A DNA stretch of 12,495 bases from Saprospiraceae bacterium (GTDB taxonomy: Bacteria; Bacteroidota; Bacteroidia; Chitinophagales; Saprospiraceae): positions 1 through 12,495 of the forward strand of contig JADKGF010000008.1 of the NCBI GenBank assembly GCA_016717105.1, in the 5' to 3' direction. Below, in pieces: positions 1 through 8,782 of this stretch (its first letter is position 1; every line of letters begins with the position of its first letter). The position numbers and the translations under genes were made by a program. The notes beneath the pieces were generated by a model that saw only the letters and a list, made by a program, of their open reading frames with translations, was not told where the DNA came from and searched no databases.

Positions 1-75
1 TGCTAAAATTAACCCACAGAAATAAGATAAAAAGCAATTTGCCTTTTATACACATTGCTAAACACCAAAAGTTTG

Positions 76-1020
76 ATGAAGTACTCTAAAATTTGGTCAG
101 CTTAGCTTGTTAGTTTGGTAGTTGCATTATCCTGTGTTTTTATTGGAAAACGATATATACCATTAGAAACGCTCAAATCGTAATGATACAACTGCTGCAT
201 CAAAAAATGTAGCCGCCGGGGTGCAGATGCAAAAGCTCATTATAGAGACGAAGGCAACAAAAACGATTCGCGGTCTTTAGTGTTGATCCATGGTACAGGA
301 GCAAGCCTGTGTTTTGGGAAGAAAGTGTCAAACTTTTAATAGATAGTTTTCGAGTCATCACACTTGGATTTACCAGCTTATGGTTTGACTGGACCAAATC
401 CCAAAAGGATATATTCGTGGGGAGTTTTATGTGCAGTTTATTGACAATTTCTTAAACGTATCCACGGGAATAAATGCATCATCGGGGCCACTCCATTGGG
501 TGGCGCCATAGCTTGGACCACCCCCATGAGCATCCAACAAAAGTAGAAAAGCTGATTTTGATAGATGTTGCTGGATACCCCATGATTTCCGGAAAGTAAG
601 CCCATCGCTTTTACTTTGGTGCAAATTCCCGTTCCAAAGCATATGCTCAATTATATCACACCGCGTTTTCTCGCCAAAAAGAGCGTATCGAATGGATATG
701 ATGATCCTACAAAAGTGACGGAAAAGTCGTGGATCGATACCCTGATTCATTTCAAGAGAAGGAAATCGACAAGCTTTTGTTGATAGGATGAATTTTCTGG
801 ACATATCCCGACCATTTGAAAAAAAAATAAGATTAATCAAGACGCCAACATTGATTATTTGGGCGAAAATGAGCAAGTTGGATCTCATCAGAAAATGCCC
901 AAAAATTCCACATGCTGATTTGCCCAATGATACTTTGGTTGTCTTAGAAAACGGGTCATATCTCGATGGATGTATAACCCGGGCAGGACAGTTGATGTGA
1001 TACGTTTGTTTTTGAAGTGA
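76..1020 (+). pseudogene. Membrane-anchored alpha/beta-fold hydrolase, broken by many frameshifts
   Basis: Reading across frames recovers a whole alpha/beta hydrolase of about 315 residues. The ATG at 76 opens an N-terminal hydrophobic anchor (LVSLVVALSCVFIG, after an in-frame TAG). Then come HYRDEGNK, the strand-loop LVLIHGTGASL carrying the HG oxyanion motif, LDLPAYGLTGPNP, the nucleophile elbow near 484-504, VEKLILIDVAGYP, a lid segment ending REGNRQAFVDRMN, TPTLIIWGENEQ, ADLPNDTLVVLENGS and a C-terminal helix TVDVIRLFLK with stop at 1018-1020. The order and spacing match the family of small esterase/lipase-like hydrolases found in Bacteroidota and Proteobacteria. The substrate is unknown. 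At least eight reading-frame changes occur, and the catalytic serine codon reads as proline (elbow GATPLGG where GNSLGG is expected). The His region (HISMD) survives only in another frame. It cannot be expressed as shown. It converges on the LRR gene to its right. Confidence 0.85.
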
Positions 1021-1100
1021 CTATTATTTGAACAAATTAATTCGTTCCATTTTGATATTTCGTCAGATTTATCAGCTGTTAATGTTTTATCTATTAGATC

Positions 1101-1121
1101 ATCGTTGACAAGACCAACGAT
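1101..1121. terminator. Possible bidirectional terminator hairpin between convergent genes
   Basis: A 7-bp perfect stem (ATCGTTG, 7-base loop, CAACGAT) sits in the 125-base gap between the plus-strand hydrolase stop and the minus-strand LRR-protein stop. The position suits a shared terminator. The stem is short and neither side has a clear T-tract, so this is only a candidate. Confidence 0.3.
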
Positions 1122-1145
1122 CAAAAGATACATTTTCATCCTTAA

Positions 1146-3653
1146 TTAACTTTTTTGGAAGATAGAGAAATTATCCCTGCTTGATGTTTGATTGGTTGAG
1201 ATTGAATAAATCCCATTTAAATAATCTAAAAGATATTTGCTATTATTATCTGGTGGTGTTAAATTTTAGAATATTATAATATTTTAAACCTTGACATTTT
1301 CATTAGTGATGAAATATATTTCCAATAAACTTAGTTCATTGGCCCACCAATCACTATTCATTTTATTTTCTATCTTTCCAAATATTCACTTTCTATACCG
1401 GAAAAATAGAATCTGCCTTCGAAAGTTCTCCCATGAATTGGTATGTCAATGCCATTTGTTCATTTAGTTGATATCAAATCTTTTCAGATATAATAGGTCT
1501 CTTCAAACTACTTATAATCGCCCGTGTAGAAATAAGCATTGGCCCTATTATATACTTTGGGGAACAATAAAATTGACAATGCGAACACAAAATCATATCT
1601 TTCTGAATACTTATGGAATATGGTTTTGATGGATTTCTTGATATCTTTTGCTTCATAAAGAGCATCTGCATATTTATCTGACTGAGCAATTCCATAGCTC
1701 TAACAGAATCTATTTCTAAGGCAATGGGGCAAAGTTTTAATATAGGATTATAATTGTTATGGTAATCATATCTTGATGATAATGACATCAAAGCATCCAC
1801 TATTCCTTCACTTTGTTTTATTTCTTCTTCAAAGTATATAAACCATTCAGATAGCCAACTACTTTTAGTTCAGTTGCATTGTAGAAATAATAGTGCAAGG
1901 ATTTGTCTCCATTATTTCTAAGGTCTAATTCATTAAAATCATCAAATTGATAAATTTCTAAAGGGAATGATTCTATTTTGTTTTTGCTCTAGTCTGAGCC
2001 CATTTGTTTTGAGATTAGACCAACCAGTTTTGGTAAATTTGTAATATTGCAATTAGAAAAGTCAATCATTTTAAATTTTTGTGGCATATTCATCAACTTT
2101 CAGGATTCCTCCATCAAACTTCTTGTTAAGGGAACATGATAATTGATTCCAAACCAGTCATCCTTCGGATTGTAGGAAATGATCGAATATTATTTGAGAA
2201 ATCAGGTTTAAAATGATCTCAATCTGTATGGTAACTATTGTGAAAAAAAGAGTCTTTAACTTTTCAATTTACCTATATTATTGGGATCGCTTTTGAGATT
2301 ATTATTGGCTAACTCAAAAGTTCTAAAGATGATAAATTACCAATCGAAGAAGGCACCACTAAAGATTATTGTTAAGGTCAAGCCCTTTAGATGTATAAGG
2401 TTTTGAAACTTTTCGGCAATTTTTCTATTTTGTTAAAACCTAAATCCAAATATTCAAGTTTTTCTATATCACCAATAGACTCTGGCAATTTAATAAGTTC
2501 GCAAGAATGAGCGTTTAGAATTTTTAAATTCTTTAATTTTCCTATTGTATTAGGAAGTTTTGATATTTTGATTGACGGAATATTTATTGTTGTTAGATTT
2601 TTTTAAGATCGCCTATTTCATTAGGAAGTACCTTAAATTTCCACTTAATTCGAGTTTTTCTAGTTTGGAAAGTTTTTTGATATTTTTACTTAAAATTGGT
2701 CAGAAAACCATTAATTTCAAGATTTTCAAATTATTTAAATCAAAAAGCGATTCAGGGATATAACAAGGTCAGTCTTCCTTCACTGATAATCGTAAATCTT
2801 CAATATTCTTTAGTAACCCAATATTTCTGTTCAATACTTGAAGTAGTTGCCTAAGACCAAAGTAAAATGCTTCAATTTGGTAATGTAGCAACATTTTGCA
2901 AAAAGTGGTAGGCGTTTTCTTTGTACCCAATCTAATAATACTAATTTGCTCAAGTCCTTAAAAACGCCAAAATCTGCTGCATTTTCATCAGAAAGTGTAA
3001 AACCGGATAATGAAAGGAACTTTAGATTACTAGCTTTTTTTAATGGTTCGAAGAAATTTTTAGTTTCTCAGTGATTGTAGGATTCTAATACAATACTCTT
3101 AGCTTTTAATGGGTATATTTCGGGTTGGTAGATAAATTTCAGATTGGTTCATATAAATTCCTTCCATTTTTGCCAATAACCTGTCTAAAGTTGGAGACGT
3201 AAACCATATTTTTTCTTACCTATATTGTAGATGCCTAAAACTTAAGAGATGGCATTTTCATCAATTCTAACCATAAACCGTCATAATTTAAATTCATTTT
3301 TCCGTTAAGATAAACGAACCCTAGGTTTTCGAGATTCCTGAACTTTGAATGTTTGTAAAAAGCCGTATCTCTCCAACCGACGCCAATTCAACTGAAGTGA
3401 CGTGTTCGCGGAATTCATAAGGCTACTTTTTCTCTAAGATTGCCAAATTCTGTTACATGAATTGTCACATTATTGAACTGTGTTTCTTTAAGTCTTATTT
3501 CAAGCTCTTTGTCACCAATTCTTAAAGGCAAAGACTAATTTTATAATCCAAGATTACATCTTTACTGAAATATTTTTCAAAACTTGATTGCCCTTTTCCA
3601 TGGTACAAGCATGTTAAGAAGATAATTGTTATTAGAATTAAAATATTTTTCAC
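1146..3653 (-). pseudogene. Secreted LRR protein with TPR-like C-terminal region, frame-broken
   Basis: The minus strand reads as one gene only if frames are joined. A GTG at 3653 opens a hydrophobic signal segment (NILILITIIFLTCLYHGKGQ), either a Sec signal peptide or a lipoprotein signal. An in-frame stop lies just upstream, so the GTG (or a damaged ATG) is the likeliest start. The N-terminal domain contains IGDKELEIRLKETQFNN. LRRs follow from about 3310 to 1900. They are of the LPxxIGxLxxL class, e.g. ISKLPNTIGKLKNLKILN and LIKLPESIGDIEKLEYLDL near 2400-2560. This is a different class from the neighbouring paralogues. From about 1870 to 1360 the product becomes helical and TPR-like (YNRANAYFYTGDYK, MALTYQFMGELSKADSIF). 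The likeliest end is the TAA at 1146-1148, but an earlier stop near 1288 is possible. At least eight frame changes are present. No T9SS tail was seen. The gene starts 19 bases after paralogue A stops. Function is unknown; such proteins usually mediate protein binding. Confidence 0.75.
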
Positions 3654-3672
3654 TTTAAACAATTTTTAGTTA

Positions 3673-4726
3673 TCACATCTTCACAAACTTCACAAGTCCA
3701 ACCTTCTCACCATTTTTCACTCTTATAAAATAAGCCCCACTTTCTAGTCCACCTACATCGATAGACAAACCATCTAAAGAGATAGATCTTATAATCCTTC
3801 CCGATACGTCGAAGATGTCTGCTTTGGCCCAAGTTTCTTCGTCTGTACTAGATATAAGATGTCCTAGACTGGATTGGGATAGACGTTGATGTCTGATACC
3901 CAATCTTTTGTAAAACTGGCATGGCAACCGTCGTCTGTGCTTCATTCGTACGGATCGAAGTTGTAATCAAAAGTAGATGTCCGCTAGGTTTTTGAGTGAG
4001 TCGCCAAGGGCTGGAATGTAGGTAAGGTCTTTGATCTTGAAGGCGATGTAACCATCATTATTGGCATCGTCGAATGGCAATTGGATATTTTCGAAGATGA
4101 ATTCTACCTTATTGCCTTCGATACGGGTATAAACTTCGTGGCTGGCATCGGTGATTTTTAGAGTCGAAACATCGAAGGTCTTGGTATCGATGATATCTTT
4201 GACTACCACATTTTCTGCAGCGTAGTGCCTGTATTTTCGAAGCGATGAGATAGTCCACGTACTTTACCTACCATATCGGGTTTGACACGATCGCCCCGGA
4301 GACATGTTTTGTCATTCGGGTCGTAAGAGCCGACGACGGTATTTTCAAGTGTGAAGATATTGTCCAGAATCGATGCTGTGAGATATAGCTTATCTCCTGC
4401 ATTGACAGCTGGTGTGTCTGTTGGTCTGTTGACTTTGAGTGTGACGGTGATTTCTCTTTTCGAATGGCAGTAGATTGGTAAAAATTCCACTTGACAATGC
4501 CATCAGCTACTTGGTCTGCTGTCTGAGTGGCTGAGATATAATCTAGTAATGTCTCATCATAAGTAAAATTGAGTGTTCCACTTTCGATTTGATTCCGACA
4601 TTCTCACACAATTTTGTAAGATGCATCGAATCCCGGTCTCGCTGGTGGAGTGAGCGGGATTACCGTGATGTTGGTTTGGCGGAAGATACCTTTGGGTGTA
4701 ATGCAGAAATTTTGGGTGATGGTGTC
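3673..4726 (-). repeat. C-terminal export module, copy A (diverged, indel-rich)
   Basis: This is the first of three copies of the roughly 1.05-kb DNA segment encoding DTITQ(N/D)FC through the stop codon. It aligns along its whole length with 6851-7906 and 10489-11544 but carries scattered substitutions and small indels. Examples are an extra T in the run near 4264, a lost base near 4225 and two lost bases near 3955. One change looks like a codon-scale difference: LTYIPALGDS here against LSTLQLGDS in B and C. Confidence 0.9.
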
Positions 4727-5194
4727 TCCAAAAAATCTAAAGAAGGAATTAATATATTTTGTGGTGTGATAATAAATTGATTTGGATTTTCTAATTGTGG
4801 TGTTATTAAATGTTCTCCTTCTTGTAAACAACAGTAACCCTACCAGAATCATTCGCCATATAAAAACGATATTCAATGAATCTTTTTACATCAAATTTAA
4901 AGTAAGGTACAATTTGATCGGTCGAAGTACAACCGTTTCTATCAATATCATAATAGACGGTATTATAAACATAATATTTCGCATCACCGGCTGAAAACTA
5001 CAATAGCTATTTATTTCTACATCTTTGATTTGGTCAATATCAAGGATGCTTTTATCCTACTTTTCTCTATCTCATCATCAACACATATGTAACGCAAATT
5101 TGGGGTTAATATTCACATCAAACACTCCTTTACCATCTGCAAATCCATTCTTTAATAGTATCTCGTATAGGTTACAATTATTTGCCATAATTTT

Positions 5195-5887
5195 GTATGA
5201 ACCATTTATGCTATTTAAATTCAAGGAAAAAAGATCATTGTAGCTGCAATCCAAAATGTCTAAATGTGGTAAATTATTTAATTCCAATTCTGTCATACCA
5301 TTATTCGAAATAAAAAGTTCCGCAAGATTATTTTTATTCGAAATATTAATATTCTTAATTAAATTATCATTCAAAAATAATGACTCAAGGCCATCCAATA
5401 AATTTACATTTAAAGAAGTTAATTTATTTGCCGACCCTCTAAAATATTTAACACTACTAATTTGCCCAAGATTTATAGAATCAATAGAATTTGCGAAAAA
5501 ATCCAAATATTCTAATTTTGAAAGATTTGAAACATCTAAACTTCTAAGATTATTATTTGCACATACTAATTCTAAGAGATTTAATACAGTTGAAAGATCG
5601 ACATTCTCAATTGAATTGAAGCTAAAATTTAGTAATTCAAGTTTTGGAACATGGTGTAGATCTAAGGATGAAATTAAATTTCCACTGCAATCTAACGTCT
5701 GAAGATTTGGAAGATTTTCCAATGTAATTTCTTCTAATGCGTTATTGTTACAGATGAGTTCTTTTAATAATGGGGAGTAAGAAATTCTTAATTCCATCAT
5801 TATATTTTGGCTACAATCTAATTTAACAAGTTGGGGTGTGTTTTCTACATTCAAAATAGCAATATTGTTTTCACGAATGTTGAGAGA
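5195..5887 (-). repeat. Eleven uniform 21-residue LRR units in paralogue A
   Basis: Eleven consecutive units, each exactly 21 codons, run without interruption, from SLNIRENNIA to ILDCSYNDLF. The pattern is L at position 2, often Cys or Phe at 4, N at 7, and hydrophobic residues at 9, 12, 14 and 20. Units upstream of this block (about 5888-6540) are mostly 22 residues. The domain therefore changes period part way along. Confidence 0.88.
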
Positions 5888-6802
5888 CTCCAAAACCGAC
5901 ATATTCGCTATCGATACATCATATAAAGCTCGATTGCCCACAATTTGAATATGTTGAAGTTTGTCCAAATCAGAAATATTCATCGATAACAAAGAGCCAC
6001 ACGAAGCTATTACTATATTTTCAAGATTGACTCGATGGGTTAACATCCAGAGTTTTGATTCTAATTGCACCTTGAATGAATAACTGTTCAATTAGTTTAA
6101 AAGAAGACAATCCTAAATCAGTTATTTCTAGGTTATCGAAAAAGTCTAGCTTTTTAAGATTTTCTTTGCCAGAATAATTTAATTCTTCCAAAAGTCTATT
6201 TTGACGTAATTCTAAGGATTCTAGCCTTTCTAAATTATTTAAATGTATATTTTTGAGAAAGAAGTTATTACTAAAAGTTAATTTTGTAAGAACTAATGAA
6301 TCAAGGCTAATTGTTTTTAATTTGGTTTCATGAATAAACAAGCTATCTAAAGATTCTAGTTTACCTAACAATAAAGTATCAAGGCTACTGTCATATATGT
6401 AAGTTTTTAAATACTGGCAAGCTATCTAACTTGATACTTTTAAGTGAAGGTGTAAGTTGCATGTAAGATGAACTAGGTTTTTTAAATGCCTAAATTCCAG
6501 CTTTTTTAAAAATGGCAGATTATGCAGTTTAAGGTTTTGAAGATTTAAAAAGTTATTCATTCCATCCAATGAAGCTATGTTATTTACCTCAAAAATAAAA
6601 CTTGCAACATCCGCTGCCTCACTCATATCTATCTCTCCATCATCATTGATATCTGCATCTGAATCACTAGTGCCATCACCATCGTATCTACACACTTCGT
6701 ATTCACCAATGCCCACTTTAAAAGTTGGATCTGGAAAGTTGATAATTTGGCCATAGACAACAAAGCTAAAAGCCAACAAAATCAAAACCAATAAAACCTC
6801 AT

Positions 6803-6850
6803 AACTATACTTTCTTAAACCTTAAACAATTCAACTTTAAACCGAAAAAA
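6803..6850 (-). other. Linker between paralogues B and A, GTTTAA-rich
   Basis: The 48 bases between the TGA of B and the ATG of A contain GTTTAA three times on the coding strand (GGTTTAAAG, TTGTTTAAGG, GGTTTAAG). There is no hairpin and no recognisable Bacteroidota -33/-7 promoter pair. The gap is too short for a typical terminator plus promoter, which favours co-transcription of the array. Confidence 0.5.
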
Positions 6851-7906
6851 TCACATCTTCACAAACTTCACTCGTCCTACTCGATCTCCATTTCTCAGTC
6901 TTACAAAATACGTCCCACTTTCTAAGGTGCTCACATCGATGGATTGACTACTCAAAGATGCAGATCTTATAATCCTACCAGATACATCGAAGATTTCGGC
7001 TTTCATCCATGTTTCCTCAGTTTGGAGATGCAAAATGTCAGAGACAGGATTAGGATAAACGTTGATATCAGATACCCAATCTAGTGTAAATGATGGCAAG
7101 GCGACCGTCGTTTGTGCTTCGTTGGTACGGATCGGGAAGTTATAATCAAAGTAGATATCCGCCAGATTTTTGAGTGAATCTCCAAGTTGGAGTGTAGATA
7201 ACGTCTTGATCTTGAAAGCGATGTAGCCATCATTATTGGCATCATCGAATGGCAATTGGATATTCTCAAAAATGAATTCTACCTTATTGCCTTCTATCCG
7301 TGTATAGACTTCGTGGCTGGCATCGGTGATTTGTAGAGTCGATACATCAAACCTCTTAGTGTCGATGATGTCTTTGACGACGACATTTTCTGCGGCGTAG
7401 GTGCCTGTATTTTCAAAGCGAATGAGATAATCCACATACTTGCCTATCATATCGGGATGAACACGATCTCCTTGGAGACAGGTTTTGTCATTCGGGTCAT
7501 AGGATCCAACGACGGTATTTTCGAGAGTAAAGATATTATCTAGAATTGATGCCGTCATATATAGTTTATCTCCTGCATTGACGGCTGGCGTGTCTGTAGG
7601 TCTATTGACTTTGAGCGTGACGGTGATTTCACGCTTCTCGAATGGCAGTAAATTACTAAAATTCCATTTGATGATGCCATCAGCTACTTGATCTGCTGTC
7701 TGCGTTGCTGATATATAATCTAGCAAAGTCTCATCATAAGTAAAATTGAGGGTACCACTCTCTATTTGATTACCGACATTCTCCCATACGATTTTGTAAG
7801 AAGCAACGAAGCCTGGTCTCGCTGGTGGTGTGAGTGGGATGACGGTGATGTTGGTTTGACGGAAGATTCCTTTGGGTGTGATACAAAAGTCTTGGGTGAT
7901 GGTGTC
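6851..7906 (-). repeat. C-terminal export module, copy B (1056 nt)
   Basis: This encodes 351 residues plus a stop, from DTITQDFC to KFVKM. It has the same length as copy C with no indel between them. The 113 bases nearest the stop (6851-6963 against 10489-10601) differ by a single base. Confidence 0.93.
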
Positions 7907-8782
7907 ATTTTTTCTAATATCTAAAGTTATGAACTCAGGGGAAATAGAAAATCCAGAATTTTCTATTTTCGGGGTAACTGTATTTGTTCCAATATATAGT
8001 GGAATATCATATTTATTATTTCCCGAAATTAAAAAGGTTCCAGAATTGGATGGCCCAACTATATCAAATTTAACTGTGGATGAGTTTTTATCGTTGTTAT
8101 CACAACCATTATTGTCTACATCTATAACGACTTTTCCTGCAACAACTCCAAAGTCACTAAAAGGATCGAAAGAGCAGAAATTTGTTACATAAACATTTTT
8201 AATATTATTAATTTTTAAATAATCTTCAATTATTTGAAAATTAATATCGGAACAACAAATATATTGTAAACTTGGGATTTTATAAAATGAAACATTTGTT
8301 AATATTGATTCTGTTATTATTTCAATTGATTTTAATACTGGCGAATCAAAACATGTAAATTTTTTAATCTTAGGTAAGTCTTCTATTTTTAGAGTTTTCA
8401 ATAACTTATTATAATAAAAGCTTAGTTCTGTTAACTCTGGTAAATTTTTAATTTCTATGACTTCAGTGCTGTCGGACCTATCATAACCAAAAGTTTTTAG
8501 TTTGGGCAAATCATCTAAAATTAAAGTTTTTATTGATGAAAAATTATTATTATTATTAATTCTTAAATAATTAAGAAGTGGAAGGCTTTTAACTTTAAGA
8601 AAGTTTAGCCCATAACCATCACAAGTAATTTTCGTAACCTTTGATAATTTTGTTAAAGTTAACTCTTTTAAAGATCTACTTCCGAATGTCAATTCAGATA
8701 ATTCTGGAAGATTACTTAAGTCCATTGCACTCAAATTTGAGCCTTTACAATCCAAGATTGATAATTTAGGTAAATCTTCCAT
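6851..8782 (-). CDS. Intact 3' portion of paralogue B: last LRRs, linker, DUF7619-like module, T9SS tail
   Basis: This is a 643-codon stretch with no frame break, and the longest clean ORF in the window. Its first codon is an internal Met (MEDLPKLSILDC), not a natural start: the same frame logically continues from the LRRs at 8785-9336 once the A-run at 8815-8821 is lengthened by one. There is no signal peptide, so as an isolated ORF it would not be exported. Residues 1-172 are LRRs, 173-292 the linker, 293-572 the DUF7619-like module (YKIVWENVGNQIESG, SYDPNDKTC, YLIRFENTGTY, FDDANNDGYIAFKI) and 573-643 the sorting domain. Automated annotation would probably report this as a separate gene. 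I read it as the tail of paralogue B. Confidence 0.85.
   Translation of the reverse strand: MEDLPKLSILDCKGSNLSAMDLSNLPELSELTFGSRSLKELTLTKLSKVTKITCDGYGLNFLKVKSLPLLNYLRINNNNNFSSIKTLILDDLPKLKTFGYDRSDSTEVIEIKNLPELTELSFYYNKLLKTLKIEDLPKIKKFTCFDSPVLKSIEIITESILTNVSFYKIPSLQYICCSDINFQIIEDYLKINNIKNVYVTNFCSFDPFSDFGVVAGKVVIDVDNNGCDNNDKNSSTVKFDIVGPSNSGTFLISGNNKYDIPLYIGTNTVTPKIENSGFSISPEFITLDIRKNDTITQDFCITPKGIFRQTNITVIPLTPPARPGFVASYKIVWENVGNQIESGTLNFTYDETLLDYISATQTADQVADGIIKWNFSNLLPFEKREITVTLKVNRPTDTPAVNAGDKLYMTASILDNIFTLENTVVGSYDPNDKTCLQGDRVHPDMIGKYVDYLIRFENTGTYAAENVVVKDIIDTKRFDVSTLQITDASHEVYTRIEGNKVEFIFENIQLPFDDANNDGYIAFKIKTLSTLQLGDSLKNLADIYFDYNFPIRTNEAQTTVALPSFTLDWVSDINVYPNPVSDILHLQTEETWMKAEIFDVSGRIIRSASLSSQSIDVSTLESGTYFVRLRNGDRVGRVKFVKM

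Larger units (their letters stand above)
3673..6802 (-). pseudogene. Paralogue A: secreted LRR protein with T9SS sorting domain, heavily frame-broken
   Basis: The natural start is the ATG at 6802-6800. A one-base loss in the A-run 6793-6796 (minus-strand T-run) throws it out of frame, and restoring it gives a signal peptide ending in FSFVVYGQ. Next come INFPDPTFK, then an EF-hand/dockerin-like loop (DINDDGEIDMSEA, about 6610-6655), then some 20 LRR units to about 5195. A linker with YICVDDEIEK and YCSFQPGDAKYYVY follows, then the DUF7619-like module from about 4726 and the T9SS tail (FDVSGRIIRSISL, SGAYFIRVKNGEK, KFVKM) from about 3886. Frame breaks that can be placed include about 6795, 6715, 6683, 6440, 6395, 6030, 5090, 5050, 4990, 4828 and 4730. 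At least eight more lie within the C-terminal module, judged against paralogue B. The longest uninterrupted stretch is 5078-6091. Repaired length is about 1040 residues. Expected location is the cell surface or the medium. Confidence 0.9.

Noticed and set aside
427..927. Minus-strand ORF of 166 codons
   Set aside because: It is the antisense shadow of the plus-strand alpha/beta hydrolase, whose conserved blocks are clear, and its own translation resembles no known fold.
1270..1283. 14-base perfect palindrome AATATTATAATATT
   Set aside because: It is a pure A/T palindrome inside a decayed coding region; expected by chance in such DNA and unlikely to be an operator.
5256..5702. Plus-strand ORF of 148 codons
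   Set aside because: It lies opposite the uninterrupted LRR array of paralogue A; its composition is that of reverse-complemented LRR codons.
3673..6802. Programmed ribosomal frameshifting in paralogue A
   Set aside because: There are far too many breaks, in both directions, without slippery heptamers or downstream structure.
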